Assembly (NCBI GenBank): GCA_028404615.1
Contig: JAOOBT010000002.1
Location: 185,857 to 249,856, forward strand
From: Candidatus Pelagibacter sp.
GTDB lineage: Bacteria; Pseudomonadota; Alphaproteobacteria; Pelagibacterales; Pelagibacteraceae
DNA length: 64,000 bases
Direction: 5' to 3'
In this document: piece after piece, positions 17,774 to 26,871 of the stretch
How the letters are laid out: every line of letters starts with the position of its first letter
Numbering within the stretch: the first letter of the stretch is position 1
Program-made: the position numbers and the translations under genes
Notes under the pieces: model-generated
The model's input: the letters and a program-made list of their open reading frames with translations, nothing else
Told to the model about the DNA's origin: nothing
The model's database searches: none

Positions 17774-20218
17774 ATGAAATTTAAAAAACTTGACATAACC
17801 GGTTTTAAATCCTTTTCTGAAAAAACAACTTTCTTAATTGAGGATGGTCTTACAGGAATAGTTGGCCCTAACGGATGTGGCAAATCTAATATTGTAGAAT
17901 CTTTAAGATGGTGCATGGGAGAAAACTCTGCAAAAAGTATGAGAGGTTCAGGGATGGAAGATGTCATTTTCTCTGGAACTTCTAATAGACCATCTAAAAA
18001 TATATCTGAAGTCGCTTTATTACTTGAAAATCAGAATAAAGACGGACCTTCACAATATAACGAATTTGACGAAATTTCAGTTAGGAGAAAAATTGAAAAA
18101 GATAAAGGTTCAAAATATTACATTAACGATAAAGAGGTCAGGGCGAGAGATGTTCAAACATTATTTGCTGATTTATCTACCGGTGCTCATTCGCCTTCTT
18201 TAATAAGTCAAGGAAGAATTGGTCAGCTTGTGACTGCAAAACCCATAGAAAGAAAATCAATACTTGAAGAAGCTGCGGGTATTTCAGGAATTCATGCTAG
18301 AAGACATGAGGCCGAGACAAGATTGAACGCTGCTGAAAATAATTTAAAAAGAGCTGATGAACTTAAGAAACAGCAACAAAAACAGCTAGATAATTTAAAA
18401 AAACAAGCCGAAGAAGCTACAAAATATAAAGAAATATCCAAAGAGATTAAAAAGATTGAGGCCGGTTTGTATTATTTAAAAATTAAGGAGATAGAAAAAG
18501 ATAAGAAAGATATTTTAGAAAAATTAGGTGAATATGAAGATGAAATAAGCGCAGTTAATATAGATCTTAATCATAATAATACGCTTTTAGATGAAGAAAA
18601 TACTAAACTTACCCCTTTGAGGGATAAAAAAATGGAAAGTGCTGCGAGCCTGCAAAAACTTAATTTAGATATGTCTAATCTTATTGAAGAAGAGGCAAGA
18701 GTAAAATCATTACAAGAAAAACTTGAAAAATCTATTAAAACTGTTGAGTCAGATCTAGAAAGAGAAAAAAGCATTTCTTTAGATGCAGATTTAAATGAAA
18801 AAAGAATTTCCAGAGAAAAAGAGGAACTCTTAAAAACAGAGAATAAATTATTAGAGGTAGAAACAAGTTCCTCGAAAGAATTAAAAAACTCTAAAGAAAA
18901 ACTTGATAACTTGCAAAATGAATTAAACTTATTGTTAGATGGAATTGAAAAAGACATTGATCAAGATAAAAAGCTAACAAAAGAAACTTTTAGAAAACTT
19001 AAAAAACTTGTGAAAAATATTACTTCTTCTCAAGAAGAATATGCTGAAAAATTCAGCAAAGATAAATCTATTCAAAGTGACTCTATTAAAAGAAAAGAAA
19101 GAATTAAAAATATAGATATTGAATTAGAAAATTGGAGAAACTTAAGATCTAACTCAGAAAAAATGACATCTGAATTGGCAGAACGAAAAAACAAATTACA
19201 TGCTGAAATAAACGAGAACCAAAAAAACCCTGAACGTATTGCAACATCAAAAGGTCAAAATCTTCAAAACTTAGAAAATACAAAAAAAAGAAACGAGGAA
19301 ATAGAGAGAGAATTAATCGACTCTGAAAAAAAATATAATTCTATCAACCAAAATATAAAAGAAATACAATTAAAACTTTCTGGGCTTAAAGAGAATAAAG
19401 CTAGAAATGAAGCAACAATCGAGGGAATAGAAAATAGAAAAAAAGATTTACTATATTCCGTAAAAAATGAATTAAAAATTGAAAACGAAGAATCAATTTT
19501 GTCTCAATCAGATTTAAATGAAATAACTCCAGAAAATCTTCCAACAATAGAAGATCAATTACAAAAGGTAGAAAAAGTAAAAAAACAGAGAGAGTCCCTT
19601 GGATCTGTAAATCTTAGAGCAGATGAGGAAACAAAAAAATATGAAACAGAAATTAAAAAAATGGAGGATGATAGAGATGATTTATATTCGGCAATTGTTA
19701 AGTTGAAAACAAGTATTGAAGAATTAAATCAAAAAGGAAGAGAAAGATTGCTTGAAGCATTTACAAAAGTTAATAGAAAATTTAATGAGGTTTACACAAA
19801 ATTATTTAATGGAGGGACAGCAAAAATAGAACTTGTAGACTCAGAAGATCCTCTTGAAGCTGGTTTAGAAATGTTTGTATCACCTCCTGGAAAAAGATTG
19901 CAATCGATCACACTATTGTCAGGAGGTGAACAAGCATTAACCGCCTTATCATTAATCTTTGCAGTATTTTTAGTAAATCCTTCGCCTATTTGTGTTTTAG
20001 ATGAAGTAGATGCCCCTTTAGATGATGCTAATGTTACTCGTTTCTGCGGACTTTTAGATGAACTTACAAAAATAACAAATACAAAATTTATAATTATAAC
20101 GCATCATGCTTTAACAATGTCTAGAATGCATAGGCTATATGGGGTTACAATGGCCGAGCAAGGGGTAAGCCAACTAGTATCTGTGGATTTACAAAAAGCT
20201 GAAGAGTTAGTTGCGTAA
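17774..20218 (+). CDS. smc: Chromosome segregation protein SMC, short form without visible hinge
   Basis: SMC ATPases organise chromosomes. The N-terminal head has Walker A GPNGCGKSN (31-39), then SLISQGRIGQLV; the C-terminal head has LGSVNLRADEE (about 611-621), the signature LLSGGEQALTALSL and Walker B PICVLDEVDAPLDDAN. Total length is 814 residues, against about 1150-1200 in most bacteria. Between the heads I see two coiled-coil arms of about 220 residues each meeting near residue 395-420, with no Gly-rich globular hinge domain and no CxxC zinc hook. It is thus SMC-like by its heads but short in the arms. ScpA and ScpB are not in the window. It abuts the DsbA gene and lies 8 bases before atpI. 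Confidence 0.88.
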   Translation: MKFKKLDITGFKSFSEKTTFLIEDGLTGIVGPNGCGKSNIVESLRWCMGENSAKSMRGSGMEDVIFSGTSNRPSKNISEVALLLENQNKDGPSQYNEFDEISVRRKIEKDKGSKYYINDKEVRARDVQTLFADLSTGAHSPSLISQGRIGQLVTAKPIERKSILEEAAGISGIHARRHEAETRLNAAENNLKRADELKKQQQKQLDNLKKQAEEATKYKEISKEIKKIEAGLYYLKIKEIEKDKKDILEKLGEYEDEISAVNIDLNHNNTLLDEENTKLTPLRDKKMESAASLQKLNLDMSNLIEEEARVKSLQEKLEKSIKTVESDLEREKSISLDADLNEKRISREKEELLKTENKLLEVETSSSKELKNSKEKLDNLQNELNLLLDGIEKDIDQDKKLTKETFRKLKKLVKNITSSQEEYAEKFSKDKSIQSDSIKRKERIKNIDIELENWRNLRSNSEKMTSELAERKNKLHAEINENQKNPERIATSKGQNLQNLENTKKRNEEIERELIDSEKKYNSINQNIKEIQLKLSGLKENKARNEATIEGIENRKKDLLYSVKNELKIENEESILSQSDLNEITPENLPTIEDQLQKVEKVKKQRESLGSVNLRADEETKKYETEIKKMEDDRDDLYSAIVKLKTSIEELNQKGRERLLEAFTKVNRKFNEVYTKLFNGGTAKIELVDSEDPLEAGLEMFVSPPGKRLQSITLLSGGEQALTALSLIFAVFLVNPSPICVLDEVDAPLDDANVTRFCGLLDELTKITNTKFIIITHHALTMSRMHRLYGVTMAEQGVSQLVSVDLQKAEELVA

Positions 20219-20226
20219 AATCAATC

Positions 20227-20511
20227 ATGACTATTCCTCAAGATTTTAAAACTCGCCTAAAAATTGCAAAATCAAAAATAAAAAAACAGGTTCAATCTGA
20301 TAGTGAACAAAAAGGCTCATTTATGGGCAGTGCTTTCAAATTAGGCACAGAACTTGTGGCGGCTGTTGCTGTTGGGACAATAATTGGGTTTATTTTAGAT
20401 AGTTGGTTTGATACTAAACCTTGGTTAATAGTAATTTTCTTTTTTTTAGGTGCGGCTGCAGGAATGTTAAACGTAATACGAACTGCAAACCGAATGCAAA
20501 AGGAAGATTAA
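20227..20511 (+). CDS. atpI: F0F1 ATP synthase assembly protein AtpI family
   Basis: A 94-residue protein with two membrane helices (ELVAAVAVGTIIGFILD and LIVIFFFLGAAAGMLNV) and a basic N-terminus. AtpI helps assemble the c-ring and may carry magnesium. Its position first in the F0 operon, followed by atpB 12 bases later, matches alphaproteobacterial operons. Confidence 0.9.
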   Translation: MTIPQDFKTRLKIAKSKIKKQVQSDSEQKGSFMGSAFKLGTELVAAVAVGTIIGFILDSWFDTKPWLIVIFFFLGAAAGMLNVIRTANRMQKED

Positions 20512-20523
20512 CATAGGAAATAT

Positions 20524-21258
20524 ATGGCAAGCAACCCGATGCAGCAATTTAGCGTCCATAAAATTGGGCCAGAAATTAAAATTGCAGGAATAGATTTATC
20601 ATTTACCAACGCAAGTTTATTTATGGTTATAAGCGCATCAATAATTTTATTATTTTTATTTTTTGGATCTAAAGAAAAAAAAATTGTACCCAATAAAATT
20701 CAACTTATAGCCGAGATGTTTTACACTTTTGTAGCTAAGATGATAAGCGATACAGCAGGGTCAAAGGCTAAACCTTATTTTCCTTTCATCTTCAGCTTAT
20801 TTATGTTTGTGCTTTTTTGTAACATGGTCGGAATGCTTCCTTACTCATTCACAGTTACTAGTCACATAATTGTTACATTAATCATGGCTTTATTTATTTT
20901 TATTGCAGTTACAATTATTGGATTTATTAAACATGGTTTCAAATATTTAAGCATATTTGTTCCTAGTGGAGTCCCTGTAGTTCTACTACCATTAATTACA
21001 ATAATAGAGATTATTTCATATTTAAGTAGACCAGTAAGTTTATCGGTAAGATTATTTGCAAACATGATGGCAGGACATACTATGTTAAAAGTATTTGGTG
21101 GATTTGTCATAAGTTTGGGATTGCTAGGTGGTTGGTTACCACTTGGTTTTTCAATTGCATTAACCGGCTTAGAAATATTAGTAGCGTTTCTTCAAGCCTA
21201 TGTTTTTGCAATATTAACCTGCATCTATTTAAATGATGCATTAAATTTACATCACTAA
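20524..21258 (+). CDS. atpB: ATP synthase F0 subunit a
   Basis: Subunit a holds the proton half-channels. At 244 residues with 5-6 membrane helices it shows the essential Arg in SVRLFANMMAGHTMLK, the NMVGMLPYSF segment and the C-terminal GLEILVAFLQAYVFAILTCIYL. It follows atpI and precedes atpE by 17 bases. Confidence 0.97.
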   Translation: MASNPMQQFSVHKIGPEIKIAGIDLSFTNASLFMVISASIILLFLFFGSKEKKIVPNKIQLIAEMFYTFVAKMISDTAGSKAKPYFPFIFSLFMFVLFCNMVGMLPYSFTVTSHIIVTLIMALFIFIAVTIIGFIKHGFKYLSIFVPSGVPVVLLPLITIIEIISYLSRPVSLSVRLFANMMAGHTMLKVFGGFVISLGLLGGWLPLGFSIALTGLEILVAFLQAYVFAILTCIYLNDALNLHH

Positions 21259-21263
21259 CAAAT

Positions 21264-21271
21264 AAAGGAGG
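21264..21271 (+). promoter_or_regulatory. Strong Shine-Dalgarno site of atpE
   Basis: AAAGGAGG lies 4 bases before the atpE ATG (21276). It is one of the strongest ribosome binding sites in the window and fits the need for about ten c subunits per complex. Confidence 0.8.
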
Positions 21272-21275
21272 AAAA

Positions 21276-21503
21276 ATGGAGTTAGAAGCGGCAAAAATGA
21301 TTGGAGCAGGACTTGCTGCGATCGCGCTAGCTGGAGCAGGAGTAGGTATTGGAATTATTTTTGGTAACTACTTATCTGGTGCTATGAGAAATCCGTCTGC
21401 AGCACAGAAACAATTCCCTAACTTGCTTTTGGGGTTTGCCTTAGCAGAAGCAACAGGATTGTTTGGATTAGTAGTAGCTTTAATTATTTTATTTGCATTT
21501 TAG
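21276..21503 (+). CDS. atpE: ATP synthase F0 subunit c
   Basis: The 75-residue hairpin of two membrane helices forms the rotor ring. Helix 1 is Gly/Ala rich (AIALAGAGVGIGIIFGNYL), the polar loop reads RNPSAAQKQ, and helix 2 contains the proton-binding Glu in ALAEATGLFGLV. No sodium-type Gln/Thr pattern is evident beyond the family default, so a proton ring is likely. Confidence 0.97.
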   Translation: MELEAAKMIGAGLAAIALAGAGVGIGIIFGNYLSGAMRNPSAAQKQFPNLLLGFALAEATGLFGLVVALIILFAF

Positions 21504-21512
21504 TAAATTAGT

Positions 21513-22088
21513 ATGAAGCGATTACCTGCTTTTACAATTGCTACATTAGCAATACAAAATAATCTATTCGCAGCTGAGGCTGGGATGCCTCAGCTAGACC
21601 CAAAGTACTGGGCGTCCCAAGCTTTTTGGTTAATTTTGGTTTTCACAATCTTATATATTTCAGTATCAAAGTTTTACCTTCCAAAAATTAAAAATAATTT
21701 AGAAGATCGTGAAAACAAAATTAAAAAAGATATAGATGACGCAAATAAATTTAAAGAGTTATCAGAAACAAGATTAAAAGAGTATGAAACAATATTAGAA
21801 AACGCAAAAAGAGAAGTAATAAAAATTCATTTAGAATCTAAAAATACATTAGATAAAGATATTAATAAAAAAAAAGAGACAATCGAAAAAGAGATTGAAA
21901 AAGAAATATCAAAAGCTCAAAAGGAAATAATTGAGCTCAAAAAAGATTCAATTTCTGACATCCAAAAAATTTCAGAAAATATAGCTGCAAGTATAATAGA
22001 AAATATTTCAGGTGATAAACTTAATGAAAGCAGCATAAAGGCAACAGTTGAGGATGTTTCGAAAAAAACTATAGGTAAATATTTATGA
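21513..22088 (+). CDS. atpF': ATP synthase F0 subunit b'
   Basis: One membrane helix (AFWLILVFTILYISVSKFYLP, about 36-55) is followed by a long charged coiled coil to residue 191. The presence of two different b subunits is the rule in alphaproteobacteria and phototrophs. Unusually for a b-type subunit the protein begins with about 25 residues that resemble a signal peptide (LPAFTIATLAIQNNLFAAEAG). The start ATG at 21513 and atpF overlap at the 3' end by 4 bases. Confidence 0.92.
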   Translation: MKRLPAFTIATLAIQNNLFAAEAGMPQLDPKYWASQAFWLILVFTILYISVSKFYLPKIKNNLEDRENKIKKDIDDANKFKELSETRLKEYETILENAKREVIKIHLESKNTLDKDINKKKETIEKEIEKEISKAQKEIIELKKDSISDIQKISENIAASIIENISGDKLNESSIKATVEDVSKKTIGKYL

Positions 22089-22582
22089 TAATAGATGCAA
22101 CTTTTTGGGTAATGATTTCTTTTTTTGCTTTTTTAGGACTTCTTGTTTATTTTAAAGTTCCTCAAAAAATCAAAACACTACTAGACGAAAATATAAATAA
22201 TATTAAGAACCAAATTAACGAGGCAGACAAACTTAAAGAGGATGCAAAAAATATCCTGATAGAGCATGAAAAAAAAATTAGTAATTCAAAAAAAGAAGTT
22301 GCTATGATGATTAACAAAGCAACCGAGGAAGCTGAAAAAAACGTTATCAAAACTAATCAAGATTTTCATAATTTAATGGAAAGTAGAAAGAAAAACTCTG
22401 AAGAAAGAATTAAACAACTTAAAAACCAAGCTATTAAGGATATCAAGAATACATCTGTGAGAATTGCTATAGAGTCGGTTGAAAAACTGTTAAAAAACTC
22501 GCTAGATAAAAGTAAATTAGATAAAATTTACGCTTCTAGTATCGAAGAAACAAAATTAGCACTTAAGAAAAAATCTAGTTAG
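22085..22582 (+). CDS. atpF: ATP synthase F0 subunit b
   Basis: The N-terminal helix (ATFWVMISFFAFLGLLVYF) anchors the stalk and the remaining 140 residues are a charged coiled coil binding F1. It overlaps the b' gene by 4 bases. The F1 genes (atpHAGDC) are absent from the window, as expected for the split operons of alphaproteobacteria. crtI starts 15 bases later on the same strand with no visible terminator between. Confidence 0.92.
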   Translation: MIIDATFWVMISFFAFLGLLVYFKVPQKIKTLLDENINNIKNQINEADKLKEDAKNILIEHEKKISNSKKEVAMMINKATEEAEKNVIKTNQDFHNLMESRKKNSEERIKQLKNQAIKDIKNTSVRIAIESVEKLLKNSLDKSKLDKIYASSIEETKLALKKKSS

Positions 22583-22597
22583 AATAGGCCATTACAT

Positions 22598-24064
22598 ATG
22601 GCAAAAAAAATAATTGTTATAGGATCTGGTTTTGGAGGTTTGGCCGCTTCACTTAGATTAAAAGCTAAAGGCTATAAAGTTACTTTAGTAGAAAAACACC
22701 CTGATCTTGGGGGTCGCGCTAGAGTCTTCAAAAAAGATCAGTTCATTTACGACGGCGGTCCAACAGTAATTACTGCCCCGTATCTATTTGAAGAGTTATT
22801 TTCTTTATTCAATAAAAATATTAATGACTACGTCGAAATAGTCCCCTTAGATTTATGGTATCGCTTCGTATTCAGTGACGGAGATACTTTTGATTATAAT
22901 GGTAATGATAAATCTATGGAGGAACAAGTAAAAAAGTTTAACCCTGCTGATTACGATGGATATAAAAATTTAGTAAATTTTACCGAAAAAATTTTTAACA
23001 AAGGTTTTACAGATTTATCAGACAAGCCTTTTAATAATTTAATCTTTATGATGAAACAAATTCCTTCTTTATTAAAGTTGAAAAGCTATAAGTCAGTCTA
23101 CTCTTTAGTTTCAAAATACATTTCAAATGAAAAATTAAGAAGAGTATTTAGTATGCACCCACTTTTAGTGGGTGGAAACCCATTTAGTACAACATCGATT
23201 TATACATTAATTTTATTTTTAGAAAAAAAATGGGGCATTCACTACTCTATGGGAGGAACAGGGAATGTAGTTAAAGCTTTAGAAAAACTAATGATTGAAG
23301 AAAATATCAAAATTATCAAAGACGCTGAAGTTACAGAGATACTTACAGAAAATAAAAAGGTTAAAGGTGTTAAAATTAATAATTCAAAGATAATTAATAG
23401 TGACTATGTGATTTGTAATTCTGACCCTCCTAATGTTTATAATAACCTAATTAAATCTAAAGAAGATTATGATTTTTTATTCAAACAAAAAATGAAAAGA
23501 ATGGATTATTCCATGGGATTGTTTGTTTATTATTTTGGTTCAAAAAAAAAATTCAATAATGTTGCACATCACACAATTTATTTTGGAGAAACCTACGAAA
23601 AACATCTTGATAAAATCTTTGAAAAGAAAATACTTTCTGACGACATAAGCTATTATTTACATCGACCATCAGCAACTGACCCTAATATGGCTCCAGAAGG
23701 GCAAGATGCTTTTTATGTTTTGGTTCCAGTTCCAAATAACTTGTCAAAAGTTAATTGGATAGAAGAAGGAGATAAATTTAAAGATTTAGTTTTAGATAAA
23801 ATGGATAAAACTGTCCTTCCAGGTATTAAAGAAAGTGTAGTAAGCGATTTTTATTTAACACCTGATTATTTTGAAATTGATCTAGCGACTCTTTATGGCT
23901 CTGGATTTTCAATTCAGCCAAAATTTTCTCAGTCAGCTTATTTTAGATTTCATAATCAATCTGAGATATTTAAAAATTTATACTTTGTGGGTGCTGGTAC
24001 ACACCCTGGTGCTGGGATGCCTGGTGTTCTTTCATCGGCAAAAGTTTTAGATAAATTATTTTAA
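22598..24064 (+). CDS. crtI: Phytoene desaturase (lycopene-forming)
   Basis: CrtI turns phytoene into lycopene at the membrane with FAD. The N-terminus VIGSGFGGLAASLRLKAKG binds FAD; GGRARVF follows; the C-terminus has LYFVGAGTHPGAGMPGVLSSAK, the bacterial CrtI signature. Length 488 fits the family. The stop overlaps the crtB start (24064). With crtB, crtY and blh it completes the path from GGPP to retinal, except for crtE, which is not here. Confidence 0.96.
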   Translation: MAKKIIVIGSGFGGLAASLRLKAKGYKVTLVEKHPDLGGRARVFKKDQFIYDGGPTVITAPYLFEELFSLFNKNINDYVEIVPLDLWYRFVFSDGDTFDYNGNDKSMEEQVKKFNPADYDGYKNLVNFTEKIFNKGFTDLSDKPFNNLIFMMKQIPSLLKLKSYKSVYSLVSKYISNEKLRRVFSMHPLLVGGNPFSTTSIYTLILFLEKKWGIHYSMGGTGNVVKALEKLMIEENIKIIKDAEVTEILTENKKVKGVKINNSKIINSDYVICNSDPPNVYNNLIKSKEDYDFLFKQKMKRMDYSMGLFVYYFGSKKKFNNVAHHTIYFGETYEKHLDKIFEKKILSDDISYYLHRPSATDPNMAPEGQDAFYVLVPVPNNLSKVNWIEEGDKFKDLVLDKMDKTVLPGIKESVVSDFYLTPDYFEIDLATLYGSGFSIQPKFSQSAYFRFHNQSEIFKNLYFVGAGTHPGAGMPGVLSSAKVLDKLF

Positions 24065-24912
24065 TGAAAAATAATTTATTAAAAAAGCACGCTAAATCTT
24101 TTTATTGGGCAAGTTTTTTTCTATCGAGAGATACTTTCAAAAAATGTTCATCTTTATATAATTTCTGCAGAACCTTAGATGATATAGCTGATAACAATAC
24201 CAATCTACAATCCAAAAAAGAAATTTTTTTAAAATTCAAAAAAGATTTTGAAAATAAAAATCTTAACAATCAAATTATAAACGATATGTGGTCAATAGTT
24301 GATAGTGAAAGTATTTCTAAACAAATAGTAATAGATTTATTTGATGGTGTAGAGACAGACTTAGAGGAAAAAGTGGTAATTAATTCAAAAAAAGACTTAC
24401 TTGTTTATTCTTATAGAGTTGCTGGAACAGTCGGATTAATGATGTCAAAAATACTAAAAGTTAAAAATAAAGAAGCTCTTAAAGGCGCTATTGATCTAGG
24501 TATTGCAATGCAGCTTACCAATATTGCTCGTGACGTTTGTGAAGACAAAGAACGTAATAGACAATATGTCAGTCACGATTTTTCGGCAATTCAAGAAATA
24601 ATAAATGAGTCTCAAATATTTTATGAAAATTCATTTAACTCTATTCGTTATATACCATTTAAATCAAGATTTTCAGTTATTGTTGCAAGGCGTGTTTACA
24701 GAAAAATAGGTGACTATATCCTTAAACAAAAAAATATAAATAATTACAATAAAGCTGGCAAAATCTATGTTCCAATTTTTGAAAAAGTAATTCAGACCTT
24801 TTTATCTATATTTGACTTTGTTAAATTATTTTTCATTAAAAATTTAAATAAAGGTAACCAGTCAAATCATAATATTTTAGAACAAGAGATTAATATAAAT
24901 GAGAGAATTTGA
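24064..24912 (+). CDS. crtB: Phytoene synthase
   Basis: CrtB condenses two GGPP to phytoene. The two Asp-rich motifs are present: RTLDDIADN near residue 36-44 and the second in ARDVCEDKERNR near 158; the YSYRVAGTVGLMM segment lies between. The 282-residue length is typical. It overlaps crtY by 14 bases. Confidence 0.96.
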   Translation: MKNNLLKKHAKSFYWASFFLSRDTFKKCSSLYNFCRTLDDIADNNTNLQSKKEIFLKFKKDFENKNLNNQIINDMWSIVDSESISKQIVIDLFDGVETDLEEKVVINSKKDLLVYSYRVAGTVGLMMSKILKVKNKEALKGAIDLGIAMQLTNIARDVCEDKERNRQYVSHDFSAIQEIINESQIFYENSFNSIRYIPFKSRFSVIVARRVYRKIGDYILKQKNINNYNKAGKIYVPIFEKVIQTFLSIFDFVKLFFIKNLNKGNQSNHNILEQEININERI

Positions 24913-25966
24913 TTATATAATTATTGGCGGTGGATGCGCGGGTTTATCTTTAGCCTATGAGCTTGAAATTAATGATAAGCTAAAAGATAAAACGTTAGCA
25001 ATCATTGAAACTCGTGAAGAATATAAAAGAGACAAAACTTGGTCATTCTGGAGAGTATTTGATCATAATTTTGACGATTGTGTAATTAAGAGTTGGAACA
25101 ATTTCACTATAAACTCTAAAGATAATTCACATGAATTAACAAACAAAAAATTTCCTTACCAAAGTATCGATAGTGGCAAATTCTATAAAAAAATAAACTC
25201 CAAGCTCTCCACAAATTCTAATATAAGTTTTTTTAAAAATCTGAGTGAAATCAACTCAGAAAATTCGGTAATTTTTAATAGTGTTCATAAAAAAGAATTA
25301 GATAAATCTAAATTATGGCAACACTTTCAAGGCATCGAGATAGAAACACCTAAAAACATTTTTGATGAAGATATAATAAATCTAATGGATTTTAATTGTG
25401 ATCAAAGAAATGATGTTCACTTTTTTTACACTTTGCCATTTAGTAAAAATAAAGCTTTAATTGAAACAACTTGGCTTTCAACTTTAGAGGATCAAAGCTT
25501 AATGGATTACGATCTTCAATTAGAAAATTATATAAAAAATAATCTTGGTATAAAAAACTATAAAATAAATTTTACTGAAAAAGGCGCTATACCACTTTTT
25601 TATCCTTCATTCAAAAATGAAAATAAAATAATCAATATTGGATCTGTGGGTGGTATGACGCGATTAAGTACTGGATATACTTTTTTAAATATTCAAGAAC
25701 ATAGTAAGTATATTATGAAAAATATTGAAAATATTGATGGTGCGAAAATATTCAACCTAGGAAAAAAATATAAATTTTTAGATAAAGTATTTCTAAGAGT
25801 ATTAGAAAATCATCCCGAAAAGATGCCTAAAATTTTTTTTAATATGTTTGAAACTTCTTCAAATACGATTATAAAATTTTTATCAAATAAAAGTAATATT
25901 ATTGAAGACATAAATATTATAAGCAAAATGCCAAAATTAATTTTTTTAAAAGCATTATTTAATTAA
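24899..25966 (+). CDS. crtY: Lycopene beta-cyclase
   Basis: CrtY closes both ends of lycopene to make beta-carotene. The FAD fold IIIGGGCAGLSLAYELE starts the protein; RDKTWSFW is the family mark after it, and the catalytic acid region is near NKALIETTWLS. GSVGGMTRLSTGYTFLNIQ is the C-terminal motif. Length 355 is slightly short for CrtY. It ends one base into blh. Confidence 0.94.
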   Translation: MREFDYIIIGGGCAGLSLAYELEINDKLKDKTLAIIETREEYKRDKTWSFWRVFDHNFDDCVIKSWNNFTINSKDNSHELTNKKFPYQSIDSGKFYKKINSKLSTNSNISFFKNLSEINSENSVIFNSVHKKELDKSKLWQHFQGIEIETPKNIFDEDIINLMDFNCDQRNDVHFFYTLPFSKNKALIETTWLSTLEDQSLMDYDLQLENYIKNNLGIKNYKINFTEKGAIPLFYPSFKNENKIINIGSVGGMTRLSTGYTFLNIQEHSKYIMKNIENIDGAKIFNLGKKYKFLDKVFLRVLENHPEKMPKIFFNMFETSSNTIIKFLSNKSNIIEDINIISKMPKLIFLKALFN

Positions 25967-26871
25967 TGGAAAATATTAACTTTAAACACTCAATTATATT
26001 TTTTAATTTTTGTATTTTGATAAGCCCTCTTTATCTAATGCTCAATTTTGAACCAGTTATATTTTGCTTGTTTTTAATTTTAATTTTGGGAATTTCTCAC
26101 GGTGCATTAGATAATATCAAAGGAAAAAAGCTTTTAAAATTATTTGGATACAAACAAAATGTATCCTTTTATCTTGCCTATGTATTAATTTCATTATTGA
26201 TAATAATATTCTGGTTAATATTTCCTAATACAATTTTATTACTATTTTTGATTGTAGCCGCCTATCATTTTGGAAAAGAAGACACCGTATTTTCTTTTAG
26301 AAAAAAATTTTTCATCTCTGAGTGTTTATTCTTCTTAAAAGGATCAACGGTAATTATGGCTCCATTATTATTAAAGAGAGAAGAAACAAATGAAATATTT
26401 AGAATTCTTAATTTCAATGTTTTTGAAGCAGAATTTTTTAGTAATGAATTTTTAATTGGAATGTTATGCCTCAGTTTTTTATCATCTATGTACATTTCAA
26501 AAAAAGAAAATACAAATCTTAAAAGTGTCATGATCATGGACTTCTTTTCTTTAATTATATTAAATCTTTTTTTGTCGCCTATTTTAGCTTTCACTCTTTA
26601 CTTTTGTTTTCTTCACTCAATTAGGCATTCGATTACTCTTATTTTTGAGTTGGATAGATCTTTCAAGCTAGGACTTAAAAAATTTATAACGAAAGCTATC
26701 CCTTTAACTTTTGTAACTGCAGTAATATTTTTATTTGCGATATATTTTTTAAATAATTTTTATAAGCTTGATGAGGCTATTTATAAGGTAATATTTATTG
26801 GTTTGGCGTCACTTACTTTTCCGCATATATTGTTAGAATACCTTTTAGAAAAAAATGAAAAAAGAACTTAA
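25966..26871 (+). CDS. blh: Beta-carotene 15,15'-dioxygenase, Brp/Blh family
   Basis: Blh splits beta-carotene into two retinals, the chromophore of microbial rhodopsins. The 301-residue protein has about seven membrane helices and the conserved His residues proposed to bind iron: SHGALDN near residue 44, AAYHFGKED near 94, CFLHSIRHS near 217 and FPHILLEYL near 287. Its place after crtIBY shows that the pathway is for retinal rather than pigment. It overlaps ispH by 17 bases. Confidence 0.95.
   Translation: MENINFKHSIIFFNFCILISPLYLMLNFEPVIFCLFLILILGISHGALDNIKGKKLLKLFGYKQNVSFYLAYVLISLLIIIFWLIFPNTILLLFLIVAAYHFGKEDTVFSFRKKFFISECLFFLKGSTVIMAPLLLKREETNEIFRILNFNVFEAEFFSNEFLIGMLCLSFLSSMYISKKENTNLKSVMIMDFFSLIILNLFLSPILAFTLYFCFLHSIRHSITLIFELDRSFKLGLKKFITKAIPLTFVTAVIFLFAIYFLNNFYKLDEAIYKVIFIGLASLTFPHILLEYLLEKNEKRT

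Noticed and set aside
17774..20218. Rad50/SbcC identity for the SMC-like protein
   Set aside because: The Walker A context, SQGRIG and LLSGGEQALTALSL signature and DEVDAPLDDAN are SMC-type, and the middle has no CxxC hook.
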